Positions 41,020 to 54,400 of a stretch of DNA of 64,000 nt are shown one piece after another; positions within the stretch are counted from its first letter, which is position 1; every line of letters begins with the position of its first letter. Position numbers and translations under genes: made by a program. Location of the stretch: contig NC_134365.1 in assembly GCF_035582795.1 (NCBI RefSeq), positions 133,823,077 to 133,887,076 on the forward strand, given 5' to 3'. The notes beneath the pieces were generated by a model. That model worked only from the letters and a program-made list of their open reading frames with translations, had not been told where the DNA came from and did no database searches. Origin of the DNA: Mycteria americana. Lineage: Eukaryota > Chordata > Aves > Ciconiiformes > Ciconiidae.

Positions 41020-42400
41020 ACCTGGCTGCCGACGTACAAGTCGCTCGGCGGCGCTGACGCAGTTAGAGGCTGGGTCTCTGAAATTCGCGTCCTTACCGGC
41101 TCGGTGGTGCCTCTGCAGAGCAGGAGCGGCCTCTCTGCCCTCACACCCCGGCGCAGGCTGATTGTCCTCTCTGCTCTAAGGTTTTTTAGTGCCCAGTAAT
41201 AAAAGTAATTCTAACGAATTAGATTTCTTGATTATTCGCGTGTGGAAAGCGCACAGCTTATTTAACTCGGCAGTGTTTTCTTAAACCTCTTCTTCCGAGA
41301 AAACACCAAGGCTCCCAATTACCTTCCCTAACAGTGCCACCAAGTGACCGGCCAGGGGAGGAGGCCGTGTCCCCCCGTGTCCCGGTTGCACACAGCCGCG
41401 TGGAAATTTGAGGCCGGTGCGCCTCCGACGCCTGCGGAACGCCCGCCTTTGCGGCCCGGCTTGGGGGGAGGTGGGCAGCATCTAGGCCTGGTGCCCCGGC
41501 AGCGCCCAGCTCTGCGCCCCCGAGCCTGCTCCTCTTCAGGACACAGCGGAATTAAAGAGGAGTATTTAAAAAAAAAAAAAAAAAAATCACGGTATTTATT
41601 AAAAGCAAGCCCCACGCAGAGCCCGGCGGGCTGGGTCTGCCCGCCGCCTAACGGTCGCCGGCGGCCCCCACCTCCTCTCCTGAGAGCGGCCGCGCCGCAC
41701 GGGGGAGAGAGGGCCGGAGGGACCGGCGGCCCGCCCCTGCGTGGAAGGCGCGGTCGCTGGCAGGCGGCCGGGGCCGAGCGGTACCGCCCGGCGGGCCCGG
41801 AGCCGTCCGGGGGCGGGAAGGGCGAGGGGAGCCGGCTCCGAGCGTGGGCAGCGCATAGAGCGTCGCGGTGGAAGGGCGGCGCGCGGAGCACTTTCTGTGC
41901 CGGCGAGCCGCGAGTCTATGGTGCTGGAGGACCGCGTGCCTGGGACAGGCGTGGCCCCGCTGACGGCTCCGGCCCCGGCCCCGGTGGCGGCGCGGCGAGC
42001 ACCATGCTGGCCACCCGGTAAGGCTGCCCTCGTGCCGCTTACCCCCCGCCCGCGGCGGCGGGGCCGGGGAGACGCCGCTCCCTGAGGGGAGGAGGTGGCG
42101 GTTCCCCCCGGCGGGCCCCGCGGCGCCGGGGAGGTGGGGCAGGGCCCTGGGCCGCCGCCCTACTCGGGGGTGCCGTGCCCCGACCCTCGGCCGCGGCTGC
42201 CCTGCCCGCTCCCCTGCGTGGGGCTCGGTGCGTTGGCTGGCGGGGCGATGTCAGGGCGTGGCACCCGGAGACTTCCAGCAGCGCCGCTGGCAGCGCGGGC
42301 GATGGCGTCTGGCCTTGTCCCTGGGGCCCGGCTGCGTGGGGAGCGTCTGTCGCCTGGCTCTGAGGGGCACCACGCTTGATAGATCCTGCGGGGGTGCAGG
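41020..42400. promoter_or_regulatory. CpG island over the ACOT9 promoter and first exon
   Basis: Strongly GC-rich, CpG-dense sequence extends from about 41.0 to 42.4 kb, interrupted by a 19-base A run at 41568-41586. No clear TATA box lies close upstream of the ACOT9 ATG, so dispersed initiation is expected. The 225-codon + strand and 187-codon - strand frames here are composition artefacts. Confidence 0.85.
42004..42017 (+). CDS. ACOT9: ACOT9 exon 1, coding part (MLAT and two bases of the Arg codon)
   Basis: AGCACCATGCTGGCCACCCG is followed by GTAAGG, a near-consensus donor. The short coding part matches the usual structure of a gene whose presequence is split over exons 1 and 2. An out-of-frame ATG at 41918-41920 lies upstream. 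Confidence 0.8.
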
Positions 42401-45400
42401 CTGGGTTGAGCGGGAAGTCATTTGCTGACTGCGCCACGAGACACGAGTTGAGTCCAGAAGCTGTATCAGTTACAGAGGGTTTTCACCATTGCCATTAATG
42501 TCATCTCTGGTGCGTGTGAGACTCTGCTGGCTTCTGAGGGGTTTTTTTGTGTGTCCCCTTTTACTGTCTTAACTAATCGTGGTGTACCTGCAGGCAAAGG
42601 AAGCTTGCGTGTACGTGGTAGGTATGTGTAGATATGTACACGAGGGACATGTACGTAGAGATGTGTACCTGGCGCTACTTTTCGCCTGGTGCCTGGGGAC
42701 TTGCCTCTTTCTTTTTTAAGGTGAAACTCCTGCCTCAGCTGAAGAAAATTAAGGGACAGGTAACCCATGTTCTTTGTCAGGATAACACTGTGAACTATCA
42801 TGAGGAGTTTTATTCCTGCTGACCCTCTGTGTATTTTTGTGTTACCACAGTTTTGCTTGCCTGGAGGAGTTGCACTGGCTACTACCTGGTTGAACACTTA
42901 CTGAATTGCTGGGCGGATTACACTTTCTAAAGGGTTTCATGGTTCTCCCTTCTTGCTGAACAGCTAAGAGGATTATATCCTGCACTTCAGGCTTGTTCTG
43001 AGTTGCAGCAGTACTAAGCTGTGGAGGAGAAGACCAGGCTTAGCTGAATTGGACTGTGTAGGAGGCCTTGTGATATCCTTCTTGGGATATTCCATGTTCC
43101 ACTGCTACGCACACCAGCCAAGTGCAGGAGAAGTGTATGGTTAGGGTCATGGATGATTTCCTAGATGGACATGGACTCTGTCTGTGTTAGGATGTCTGCA
43201 GGGTAGAAGCTGGTGTTTGGTCTAAGCTGGTTGTCACAGGGCATCTGAATAGTCAGTGAAGAGGACAGTTACCACCAGCGAATCATTCTTCCTTCCTGTT
43301 TTCAGATAAGGACAAGTATCAGTTGGAATTTCAGCTGGCTTGAACTGTTGCACTGATTGTATCTGGTACTAAAAATCAGGCTAAAAATAAGGACTGGGGT
43401 TTCTGAAGTAATCAGTGCCATTCAAAAAAGAAATCCTAAATTATTTTCATGGCTTTAGTTTTAATGACACTAAATTCTTCTGCTCTGCCTATAGGTTGTG
43501 CACCATGAGGAAGCTTCCTTCTGTTCTGGCTAGGACACTCACTTCTGGGACCAGTGGCTCCTCAGTGCTTCCTGACATGTCTGAAGGTAAAAAAATTGGC
43601 TGTACTTCGGAAGATTTAGAAATGTTTCTAAGGAATTTATTCTTTCAGATGGTGGTCCTTCATGTGTTAATATGGTTTGGATAACGGACATGGCCTTGAC
43701 TGTTAGCTCATAGTGTAAGTGTTTAGGAAGTAGCAGAAAATCACTGCGTGTGTTTGGAGATTAATGGCAACAAATACACATAATCATTGAAGTTGCAGAT
43801 GTAGGGGCTCGTCTGGTTCTTTAGTTCCGGAAGAGCGTGTGATTCTTTTCTGGAGGGACAACTCCTTCTCAAGTTGGCTCTAGATAGAAAGTCAACATAG
43901 TACAGACAGGTACTATGGCGACTGGAGAGAATGGCCAAGAAATGGAGGAACTGAGTGGAAAGAAGGTCTTACAGAACTTTTAATGTGTCGATACTGTTAA
44001 TTTTGTAAACTTAGAGAAATCTTTTAATCAGATCAGCAGCATTGCCTCGTGAAAATGCTCTTGTCAATAGAGCTTTGTGTTGAAAGATTGTTTTAGCGCT
44101 CTAATAGTAATAAACCATAATGTTCCCATTTCAGAAGCTTTTAAAGTTTTCTTGCATTCTAATCCTATATACTGAGAAAAGGGGAAGAGGAAAAGGACTG
44201 GGGCCAGGTACAGATAATTCCTTCATGGAGTTCTGCTTGTTTCTGAGATCTTCTTTTCCCCTTTGTTCTCCAAATAGAAACCACAGGTTATCCACTAAAA
44301 GAGAAAATGAGGGTTATTTGTTGTTAGAGAACTTTTTTTTGTTATTGTTAATAAATAATTTAGGAGATTAAAGGAGAGAAGCAGGGATACAGAGTATTGC
44401 ATACTTGCAAATATTACCCTGCTCTTTTATTTGGATATTTGATAATGATACTACCTAGAAGGCCAGTAAAAATAGTGAAGCAGTGAGGCCATGCTGGCCT
44501 TGCCTCTGATTTGTTTCCAAGGAATACTAATATTTTTTGGACTATAATAACTGTAAATATTTGAGATTCTGTTCCAAAATTGTAACATTTAAATAAAGTT
44601 ATACAAACTTTTTCTGATATGTAAACTAGTTTCCTTTAATTTGGTATCCATGCTTTCACAAAACACCAAATACTTATTCTTACTAGATTTTCACACATTT
44701 CCTCCCAACTTTGGGTCCCAGTCTTCCATGGCTTGCCCAAAAGCTACACCAAGCAGGACTTTGGAAGTTTCTTCTGAGATAACTCTCATCCTGCTTCCTG
44801 AACAATGCCCCAGATATTCTTTCCAAAGCTGATAGCGTTTGTCAACAGTATGTGGTAGCACCAAGTTTGAAAAACTGATTGGAATTCCACCGCAAGCAGA
44901 TGCTACACAGAGCCAGTAGACAAAGGAACTGGAGAGCTGGCTTTGAAGGAAAGGATGAACTCAGTTGAAAACACAAAGATACTAACTGTAAATCAGGCAA
45001 CGACAGGTTGCCTACAGTTGCTTACTAAAATTAAGGAACATGTGGGTAAATGGTACTCAAGCAGGCAGAATAATCAGGTAACCCCTTAATAGATGTAATT
45101 TGCATTTTTTTTTAATTGTCACTCTAACCTGTGTTTTCCACTCCACAGGACACTTACCCATTCATGTGAATAATGGTGTGTTGTGGTAATCTGTACATAT
45201 TTTAATATTTGCTATAGCACTAAACTTACTCAGCTACTGTTTTTCCTTACTTCAGCATTCATGAAAAATGAAATGCTGTTGTTCTTCTCTGTCGACTTGC
45301 TTAAAGCCTCTTGCCTTCAGTGAATGGCTCTGATCTTATGTGTGGCAATATTGTTGTACTAGATCTCTGTCAGCACGCTGTATTTCTGGTGGCGTGCTAG

Positions 45401-48400
45401 ATAACACGTTTCTAAGAGGCTTGTGGGATACAAAATCTCTTACATAGCAACTCCTGCAGTACTTAGCTTAATTTTAGACATTTGAATCTGCATCTTTACT
45501 GAAGTCCATGCCAAGCTCTGTAGCAAACCTGGTGGTGAAACACATCCTAGCGGTCTTCCTGAACCTGGATGCAGTCTGGGGAGGCACCAGCACAAGGGGG
45601 CATGGATCTCATTGTCAGAGATGAATGCAGTGACCTGGTCCAGCTGCCCTCCTGTCCTTCGTAACAGCACAGTGAAAATAAACTCAGGCCCTGCTGCTCT
45701 GGCATTCATGATCCACTGACCACAGTTTAGGAGATACTGTGACATATGGAACATGGTAATGATGGATAAAACCCATTTGCTGTAATTGTTTTGCACATCT
45801 AAGACATTTGCCAAATGAGAAAAGAGAAAGAGTTTATGGATTTTTATGCTTAATTACTTACTTAGATTTCTGTTGTAAAATAATTAATAACTAGAAGAGC
45901 AATATAGTTTTCCCAGTGAAAAAAAGAGAAAAGTTATGTACTTAAGAGCCTGTAAAATGGACTAGATTTAGTTTGGCAAAATTTTAGAAACACTTTTACA
46001 CTTAGTTTTTATTTTAACAATAAAAGGACAATGTGGTCTCAGCCTGGCAAATGTTTACCTGTGTGTCTAAAATGGAAATCAGAAGTATTAAATGGGACTA
46101 GCAGTGTACATACATGTTTGCAGGTTTGGACCCGAGATTTTTTTTCAGAGCTTTTTACCTCTTTAGAGTTGAAAGGGAAGATGAACCTAGTTTAAAGAAA
46201 GAGAAAGTGCTGTTTATTCCCCCTCCATCCCAGCACAGTCTGCACACTGTTCGAAAATCCAGGTTTTGTGTTCTAGAAGCTGTAACGGTGTTTCTGCTAA
46301 CACTGTATTGATTGAATGCATGCTATGGCAGCTTCACAGGTGGAGTATGAGTAACAGGAAAGTAGTACCTATTCTGTAAATAGCCCGCTGCTTCTTAAGA
46401 AAAAAAGAATCAGACCCTCCCCCCTTCCAGAAAGAAACCCCAAACTCTAAGGTTTCCAATCAGTTTCTTTCAATTAAATTTTTTTTGTTCTTAGAATTAG
46501 TAGTGGAACTCTTCTAATTTCAAAATATGTTTTTAGCCTAATTTCGTAAAGAAATGAGGCCTAAGCAAGCTATTTTGTCTTTGTCTGCCTATCTTCTCGT
46601 CCCCCTGTTCTTCCAGAACCACCCGTTGCTTGATGTTAGCCAAAATAGATGAACACAAATCTTGAAGGGAAAAGTGTTTCCACGTGCTTTGTGAAAATTG
46701 GCTTGTGAATCAGAGGTTTGTTAGGGTGTCTGAGCTAGCGCTGGGGTCAGCCACGGACCATGGTGTTTGCTGGCAGTTGGTGAGTGACTGGGATCTATGT
46801 GCTGGCTGGAAGTCAGCCTTGCGTAGCTCCAGGCTAACCACAGCTCATGCTGGTGCTTGTCTAGAGGGCAGGCAAAACAGAAGCGTGCTGGGGGTGTAGG
46901 GACGGGAGCTGCAGGTTTTGCAGGGGAAGGAACAAGAAAGGGTAGGTTAGGGGTATGGCAGTGGTGGAGGTGTGGGGACTTGGGCAGGAAAGCAGCAGAA
47001 ACTGAAATGACTGTATGGGGAGGAGGAGAGCAGAGTGGGGCAGATCTGGCTGAGAGAGGGGTGTATGATTTAAATACCTAGGAAATCAGGCTCTGCTTGC
47101 TCCAGGGTTCACAGGACAGCTTGCTGATCACTCTGAATACCCTGACCAGGCATTTAGTTTGGAATGTGCCAAGCCTGGTGATGTCTGATAACCTAAAAGT
47201 ATACAGGATCAGCTTCTGAGTCACCAGCAGCCCTTCTTCTGTTTCACCGTAAAATTTGGGGGTTTTTTTGGTAGCCCTTCCTTTATCTGTCCGTAGTTAT
47301 TTTGTTCTAATATTTGAACCCCCTTGTATAAAAATCTTTGTAAGTAAGCAAGGAATCCCTACTATCCAGTTCTCAACTTTCTTCTTTTCCGAGCCTGGGA
47401 ATTGTTGCTGCTTGTTTTCAGATGTTTCTGAATAGCATACATTCACCTGCCTAATAGTGATGGAGTAGTTTGATAGATTTGATGGGACCTTAGCACACTT
47501 AATAGCCTCATCTGAGGAAAGAGTAGAAAAGCTGCTTATGCAGATTATTCTTGAAAATTAGGAAAAACTTATGCAGAGCTAGCATTAATTCTGATAGTGC
47601 AAACACTGCCAGAACCAATTTTATAGGCCTGTCTTCAGTGTCTTAACACTGTGTTCTCTGAGGCTGCTAAAAATTTAGGCTGAGACCCTGCTGGCAACAG
47701 GCAATCGGCTGACGTGACCTGCCCTTCATGGGTGGGATTATTTAAAAAGTACTCTCCTCATTCCCTGTCTCCCAGCTGCAGTGTTCCTTTCTACGTTCTT
47801 TTATGACTTTCTGATTTTTGTAATTTCCACAGTTTGTTTGTGTTGAGGCTGAAATATTTTCACATCAAAATTTCTGAATCTGATCTTGATCCGCTGTCTC
47901 TTTTAGTTGTTAATTAGCATTGCAGGTGTTTGATTGCATTAACAAACACTTGAGATGCATTCTTTGTTGGCTGTACACAGTAAGCTACAGAATCATGTTA
48001 CTCAACCCCCATTATTGTGATATGCCTACTAACAGCATCAGTGAATTTGGCCAAACTTCTGTTTCTGGGCTGCTATTTGCATGAATTTGCTTAATTTTCC
48101 TGTTCTGGGATGAGGATCGTGCCTTTTAGCACCAGGCAACCTCACGTTCATCACCTGCAGAACTAAGCTTGATTTGCTTTGATTTTTTTTTTTTTTTCAG
48201 TGCGGAGCAGATTGAGGGATATAGTGGGAGCATCTACCAACTGGAGGTACAGTGTACATTGAATGTATTTTACTTTATTTGTGAAACCCAGGGAGAGCTC
48301 AGGGTTGTGGTGGTGAAAGTTAATGATGTTAGCTTGCTGATTGGGGAAGAAAAAAGATCCAAGCTAAAAAGTAATGCAGACAAGGTTTCTGAATTGTTAC

Positions 48401-51400
48401 TTTGTGGACCACAGACTTCTGAGATTTCTCTTGCAGAAGATCTTTAGCACCAAAGGAACAAAATACGTGATCTTGATGCCTACAAGATTCTCCCATTAGC
48501 TTTGAATCTGATGGAAGTTTAAGAGCTGTAGAGTCTGACTGGCTCTAAACTGACAGTTTTAAGAGCTGTAGAGTATGTTGCTGTTACCTCTTGACTTATC
48601 TGTTGGTGGATTACTCACATGGTGGATTTATCCTGCGCTGGATTCAGAGGCAACTGAGCTGGTTCAGCATGAAGCAGGCTGCATTATGAATGGCCTGGCA
48701 GCACCCATGTCACTTCGGAAAATTGTCAGCTTGAGGTCTGTGTCTCCTTAGTCAGGAGCATTTTGGGCATTTCTTTTCTCCACTGTAACTTAATTTTAGA
48801 TTAATTTACATACAATTTAAATCATTGATGTTTTGGCTTTATGCAGGTTACCCTCCTCCCCCTCCATTATGTTGAATAATCCAGAGTTGACTTTAATCCT
48901 CTACTATTAACAATCCTGAATAAGCCAGTATAGCAGTCTCGGGAAATTACATATTGCTGTTTGGTTGGTTCCATATTTATTGTATTGATTGTTGATTTTC
49001 TTATGGCTGTGTTTGCTGAGCTTTTGTTTCACACTTTGGGCACTGATGGGGAAGTGGAGAGGCCTGTCTGGATGGAGTGTCTCATGTCCAGGCCTTCTGA
49101 CTAGGTTTGTCTAAACAGGCTTGTAGGCACGCTAAAGAAAATGCCTGAATCTGGGAAGCTGATTTTTGCTTGGTAATACTAGTAGCTAAGCATGAGGGGG
49201 CTTGAAATTTTTGGTAGGTCAGCTGAAAAGGGCTCTAGAAGTTGATTTTTAAAAAAGCCTTTCCTGCAGCCCAGAATGGCTGGGGAGGAATCACGCCATA
49301 TGGAAATACCATCCAAGCATCAAGATTTGAGAGGGCTCTAGTGAAATCTGATCTTCCATCTGTTTCTTTTCTCCCACTGCCCCCACCCTGGAAGGAGAGC
49401 AGACTGAAGTCAGGATCACCACAGCAGTGTTTTTCTTAGATAGGTACGTCTCTCGTGCTGTATAAAATACAGCAGAAATGGTTTGCAGAGTACTGTATAC
49501 TTCAACTACCATGAAGAAGTAAAGCTGGGGAGCCCATAGCTGGGAGTGCTTGCAAATGATGGGTTTAATATAGGGAGGTTTGGAGGACATGGATCATGTA
49601 GCCTTTGAGAACCCACTTTTCAAATGGAGTGACAAAGAGTTGATACACATGGAGACTGAACAGCCAGTGCTTTAATCAAGTTAGACCACAGAATGACTAA
49701 AGAGGACAAACCTAAGAGAATAGCTTAATAGGGGTCCCAAAATGGGAACAAGGAAAGGACTGATGCACATACATCTGGATTGCTGGGAGAGGGGAAGAGA
49801 TGGATGTTGGAGGAACACCTTCGGCCATTAATTTTGCTGAAAGGAAACCTTGGTTCGTGATTTCTCTTGTAAAAGCCAGTGGCATTTTGTATTAGAAAGA
49901 AATGTCTTGCTTATATCTTTATTCTGGTTTTGTACTTAAATTGTAATTAAAGCTATTAATCTGTTCATTGCTAATTATAGTCTAGACAGGGTTGTGGCCA
50001 TTTCAGAACTAAATAATGTCATTTCTCAGAATATTTAGGGCAGGTATTAGGTAATACTTAGATGAAGTTATTGTTACTGTATGACTGGTACTGCAGTGTG
50101 TAACAGTATTTATCTGTTGAAAAATGTTATTGCCTTGAGCCTACTACTTCCGTATATTGAAGAGTACATTCTGAAGCTGAAGTCAAGAAGAGTTCTGCTG
50201 CTGACCTCAGAGGAGCCAGGGTGGGACTGGTGAAAACAGAATATAGTTAAATTTTTATTGTTTGGTTTCTCTGTGTTTGTAGATGAAATTCTGATTTACT
50301 CTCTGATTAACTTCTCTTAAACCTTTCACTGAAAAACCTTGGAAACAAATCTTTTAAAAAGCATGAAGGTGCATCATCTTGGACATTGCGTCTTTCCTTA
50401 GACATTTAGTAAATTCTATTTCTATGCAGTGGCATAACTGTAAACATTAACCCTCTGGAGGAGGCTGTTACCTTTCTGTTTTCTCTGAACTCTGCAGTAG
50501 TCATGTTGCCCAGATGAGGTAAACCATATGCCTTTGTGCCTCTCCTCTTCCAAAAATAAAACTCAAGCCAAAAAAGCCTTCATCTTAAATGGCTAATACC
50601 CAGAATTCATCCAAAGTCAAAACTTAAGACATATTTTCTTTTTGGTGAAAAGGTTCTTTCTGTTGTGTTCTTTAAGATTTTTAAAAATTGGTTTTGTTAA
50701 ACACAATGGCACTCAGATCTCAGCAATGCAGCATGCACAACTGAATGAATGGCACATATCCACAAGTTTAAAATGAAGTTTGGTTACTTAGTGTTTTATG
50801 CCTTCTCTTGCTCTATGAAATGGATTCATGGTTTTGCATACTCCTTGGCTTTATACCAGAACTGTTGCATGTTTAACCCTTAGGTTTTTAATGCTTTGTT
50901 GTTGATTCTAGGGATGTTACAAAATACTTGCTTTATTCAGTCAGGTTGCACTTTTAAGGGGAGGGAACATTGGAGGAACAGATAAGAGAGAATGTTGGGC
51001 AAGATTGTTATATCTTGTAGATACCTGTGCAAGGAACCGAGTTGGTAGATTGGAAAGAAGTGACAGTAAGTTGGCGCTCACTCCCTTGTGAGAGTTGCAA
51101 CCCCTCTGCCTTGGTGGTGCTGGAAAAGCAGCTCTGAAGGTGTAGTGCTCACTTTTCTGTATTATTTCTTTCTATAACTTTCCTGTATAGTCGTAAGATG
51201 ACTGGGTAGGAAGAGAGAGAGAGAGAGAAACAGATTAATTTTCCCTTTCTTTTAGCTTGCTGATCAAGTGTATGCTGTATGAACTGATGCTGTAAAGGCA
51301 GAAGTCACCTGTGGGTGACAGCAAGTCTTAGCAGATTAGTTCTCTTTGTCATTAGTACTAACCAACATCTGCTTTACTCCTTGGGAGAGACTGTAAGTTG

Positions 51401-54400
51401 ACAGTCAGTCCTTTAAAATTGGCACTGTAGGAAGAATTGTGATACAGTAGCTATGGAAGACAGGAATATGCACAAAACCTCATAGGTTAAATTATGTCTG
51501 ATTTGTTCTTTTCAAGGGGAACTATTTTGGTAGCAATCAGAATTAGATAAATTTTGTTCATCTCTTTAGTGCAAAGTATGTGCTTGCCACTTGTACACAA
51601 AACTATTTAAAAGTTTTCTGCAGTAGTCTTGCTTAGCACATCTCATGTGCATTTCACTTTCTTTTCAAGGCACGCTTATTGTCTTGCTATTTTTACTACT
51701 TTTTTGTTTTCATTTTTATAATCTCCAATGTGACATCTTTTAGCTAGGGTTGCAGTTCTGTTGTCATACTCCAGACGGAGTGGTTTTTTTTTTCTCACCA
51801 GGGATCATGTGCAAGCAATGCAAGAAAGAAAAGCTCTTCATACTTTACTGGCGAAACGGCAGGAGGATCTCCCTCCTAGGAGAATGAAGGATAGCTACTT
51901 GGAAGTTATTCTGCCTCTAGGAAGTCAACCTGAAATAAGAGAAAAGTACTTGAACGTACATAACAGTGTAAGGTAACAAAGCAGCCATGTTACATATACA
52001 GGAAAGTGTTAACTTTCATTTGCTATGGATGTAGGTATTTAATTGTCAAAAAACCATATCTTACAGGTTTGGAAGGATACTTGAAGATCTTGACAGTTTA
52101 GGAGGTATGTATCTATGCCCTTGTAAAGAATGCACAAGTAATGAAGACAAAGTGAGTTTGAGTACTGTTGAGCACTGTTTGGTATGATATAGTATGACCT
52201 CAGGGAGGAAATCACATCAATGCACTATCTCAAAGGGGAAGGAAAAAAAGAAAAGATACTGATGCTGAAAGAGAAGGAAGGATGATAAAGAACAGACAGA
52301 GGCAAAATTGCACAACTTCAGCTTCTTGCCTCTGCCAATTTTGTAAAGGACCAGCTACAAGAATAATTTACTGAGAAATGATCCTAGATTATGAATCTGC
52401 ATTGAGTGTTAAATCAGATAAAATTTGCAGAGCGTGCTATTTCAAAATAAAACATATGATTTTTCTCTTTGAAAAAAACCAAACCAACACAAAACCCAAC
52501 AGATAGTGAGGTGCAAATATTTTAATCTTCCCTTTGGGGAGAAGAAAGTATAATCTAGAAAGAACAGAATGTATCCATTGAGAACAAATGAAAAACACTC
52601 AGTATAGATTCTTGGGTTCTGTCTCCAAATTGATATTAAGGGTAAAAACAACTCAGTTGTTTCATAAGTTAGCTTTCTTAATTTTTTTTCTCCTTTTCAT
52701 TTATTCATGGTCTTTAAAAGTTCAAGATCTTGGACTTCTGTTTTGCAGCTAAAATAAGTGCTAGGTTGTTAATGTAACTTGGAGATACTTGTCTCTTAAA
52801 ATGTCACTGGGTGACTTCTTTCTTCATCAAAGTTCTGTAGCTGGTTGGGAGCATTTTGATGGAGGTTTTTGATGAAGAATAACTGCTTATTAAGGAAAGT
52901 TCTGAATGGAACAGGTTTTTTTGGCAGGCAAGAAAGACATTCTGTGGGTCCAGATGGGCAAAATTGAAGAAGGCAGAGAAACAAGTGAATGCATGTCACC
53001 TATCTATCAAGGTAGACAAAATAGCTAGAAGATTTATATTTCTTCCTGCGATGTGGAAGATAGTGGCTTCAGTACCTTTCCTGAATTAGAAAAGGAGACT
53101 TGAAACGATTGGCTACCCTCCATTGGCAGATGAGATGAGCCTGCTTTTCATTCTGTGCCTTGTTTATTTTCCCTTGAAATCTGTGAAGATTAGGTTTTTC
53201 CTGTTGCAGCACAGAATGTCTTTGCCTTGTTTGTAGTCATACTGGGCTTCAGTCAGTTCCACTGGGGATGTATCATTTTGGGTTAATCAAGATTCTCTCC
53301 CAATTACATGATATTCAGGATGGTGGTCAGCAGTTTTCACAGGAAAATGTACTATTTAATTCCCGCCCCTTCCCCCCCAGTATATTCTGTGATCTCGGCA
53401 GATGTACTGCATAAAGGTCTGATCAACTTTAGTTTTTTGTCTTTGGCAATAGGATTCAGATAAATCCCCTTCAGACTCATACTAATCATATTGATGGCAT
53501 GAGTTCATAGGCATAACAGTTTTTTAGAATTGTGACTTCAGTAATTTTAGGGAAAAAAAATTCTTAGATTATCTGGAAGGACAGAGATCTTCTTTCTCTT
53601 TTATCTCATTAAGTACAAGCAGATACTTTTGATTATGGAAATCTGTGTTGAGTGAGAATCATGTGAGTACTAGGAAAAAAAAAAATCTTTGCAGCCTTGT
53701 ATTAGTCTAAGGAGTCTGTTTACTTGGATGTGCTCTTATGAGCAGAGCTAATTAATTTAAATAGTGGTTTGGCTAGTAGTAATTACAGTGTGATAAATAC
53801 CTCTGACTATGCTTTCATGCCTGTAAGGCACAGTTTATCTAATCTGCACCTCTTTAAAGGAATCAGTATTTGAAAATAAGTCCTCAGATAGCATGTATCC
53901 TTGGTCAACCTGCATGAAATCAAAATAGAAGGTAGGAAGGATCTGAGACAGTGGGCTGCAGGGGTGGAGGGAAGAGATGATGTGGGATTGGAAGTGGAGC
54001 GATGGGTTGATTTAAAGTGCTCAGCTAAATTTCTCTTTGTAGTAAGTAAATATGCATATAACTGAGACAGCTGCTGAATCACTGTTTTCTTTATAGCAAT
54101 CCTGTAAGTTACATACATGAAATGTGGAAGTCATGTGCACTTCTATAATCTGATACTTTAGTTTGTGTTTTGCAGGTACTTCTCGTGCTTCACAAAGATG
54201 GTTTTGATCTGCTGCATTGAAGTTTTTGTTAAAGAGCTGACCCTGTTTTTGGTCTCTCCACAGTCCTTATTTGCTACACTCACACCAAGCAGGAAATGCA
54301 GCCAAGGTCTCCCTTATCAATAGTTACAGCTCTGGTGGATAAAATCAGTAAGTGGCAATTTGGTCAGTAGAAATGGTTTCATCTGTTTGTCTTACTCTTT

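Noticed and set aside
41328-41891. 187-codon ORF on the - strand in the ACOT9 CpG island
   Set aside because: Mirror of the preceding artefact, with a phenylalanine run from the A19 tract; no motif.
41344-42021. 225-codon ORF on the + strand across the ACOT9 CpG island
   Set aside because: Stop-poor GC-rich sequence, with a lysine run translated from the A19 tract. It ends by reading through the ACOT9 exon 1 donor in another frame.
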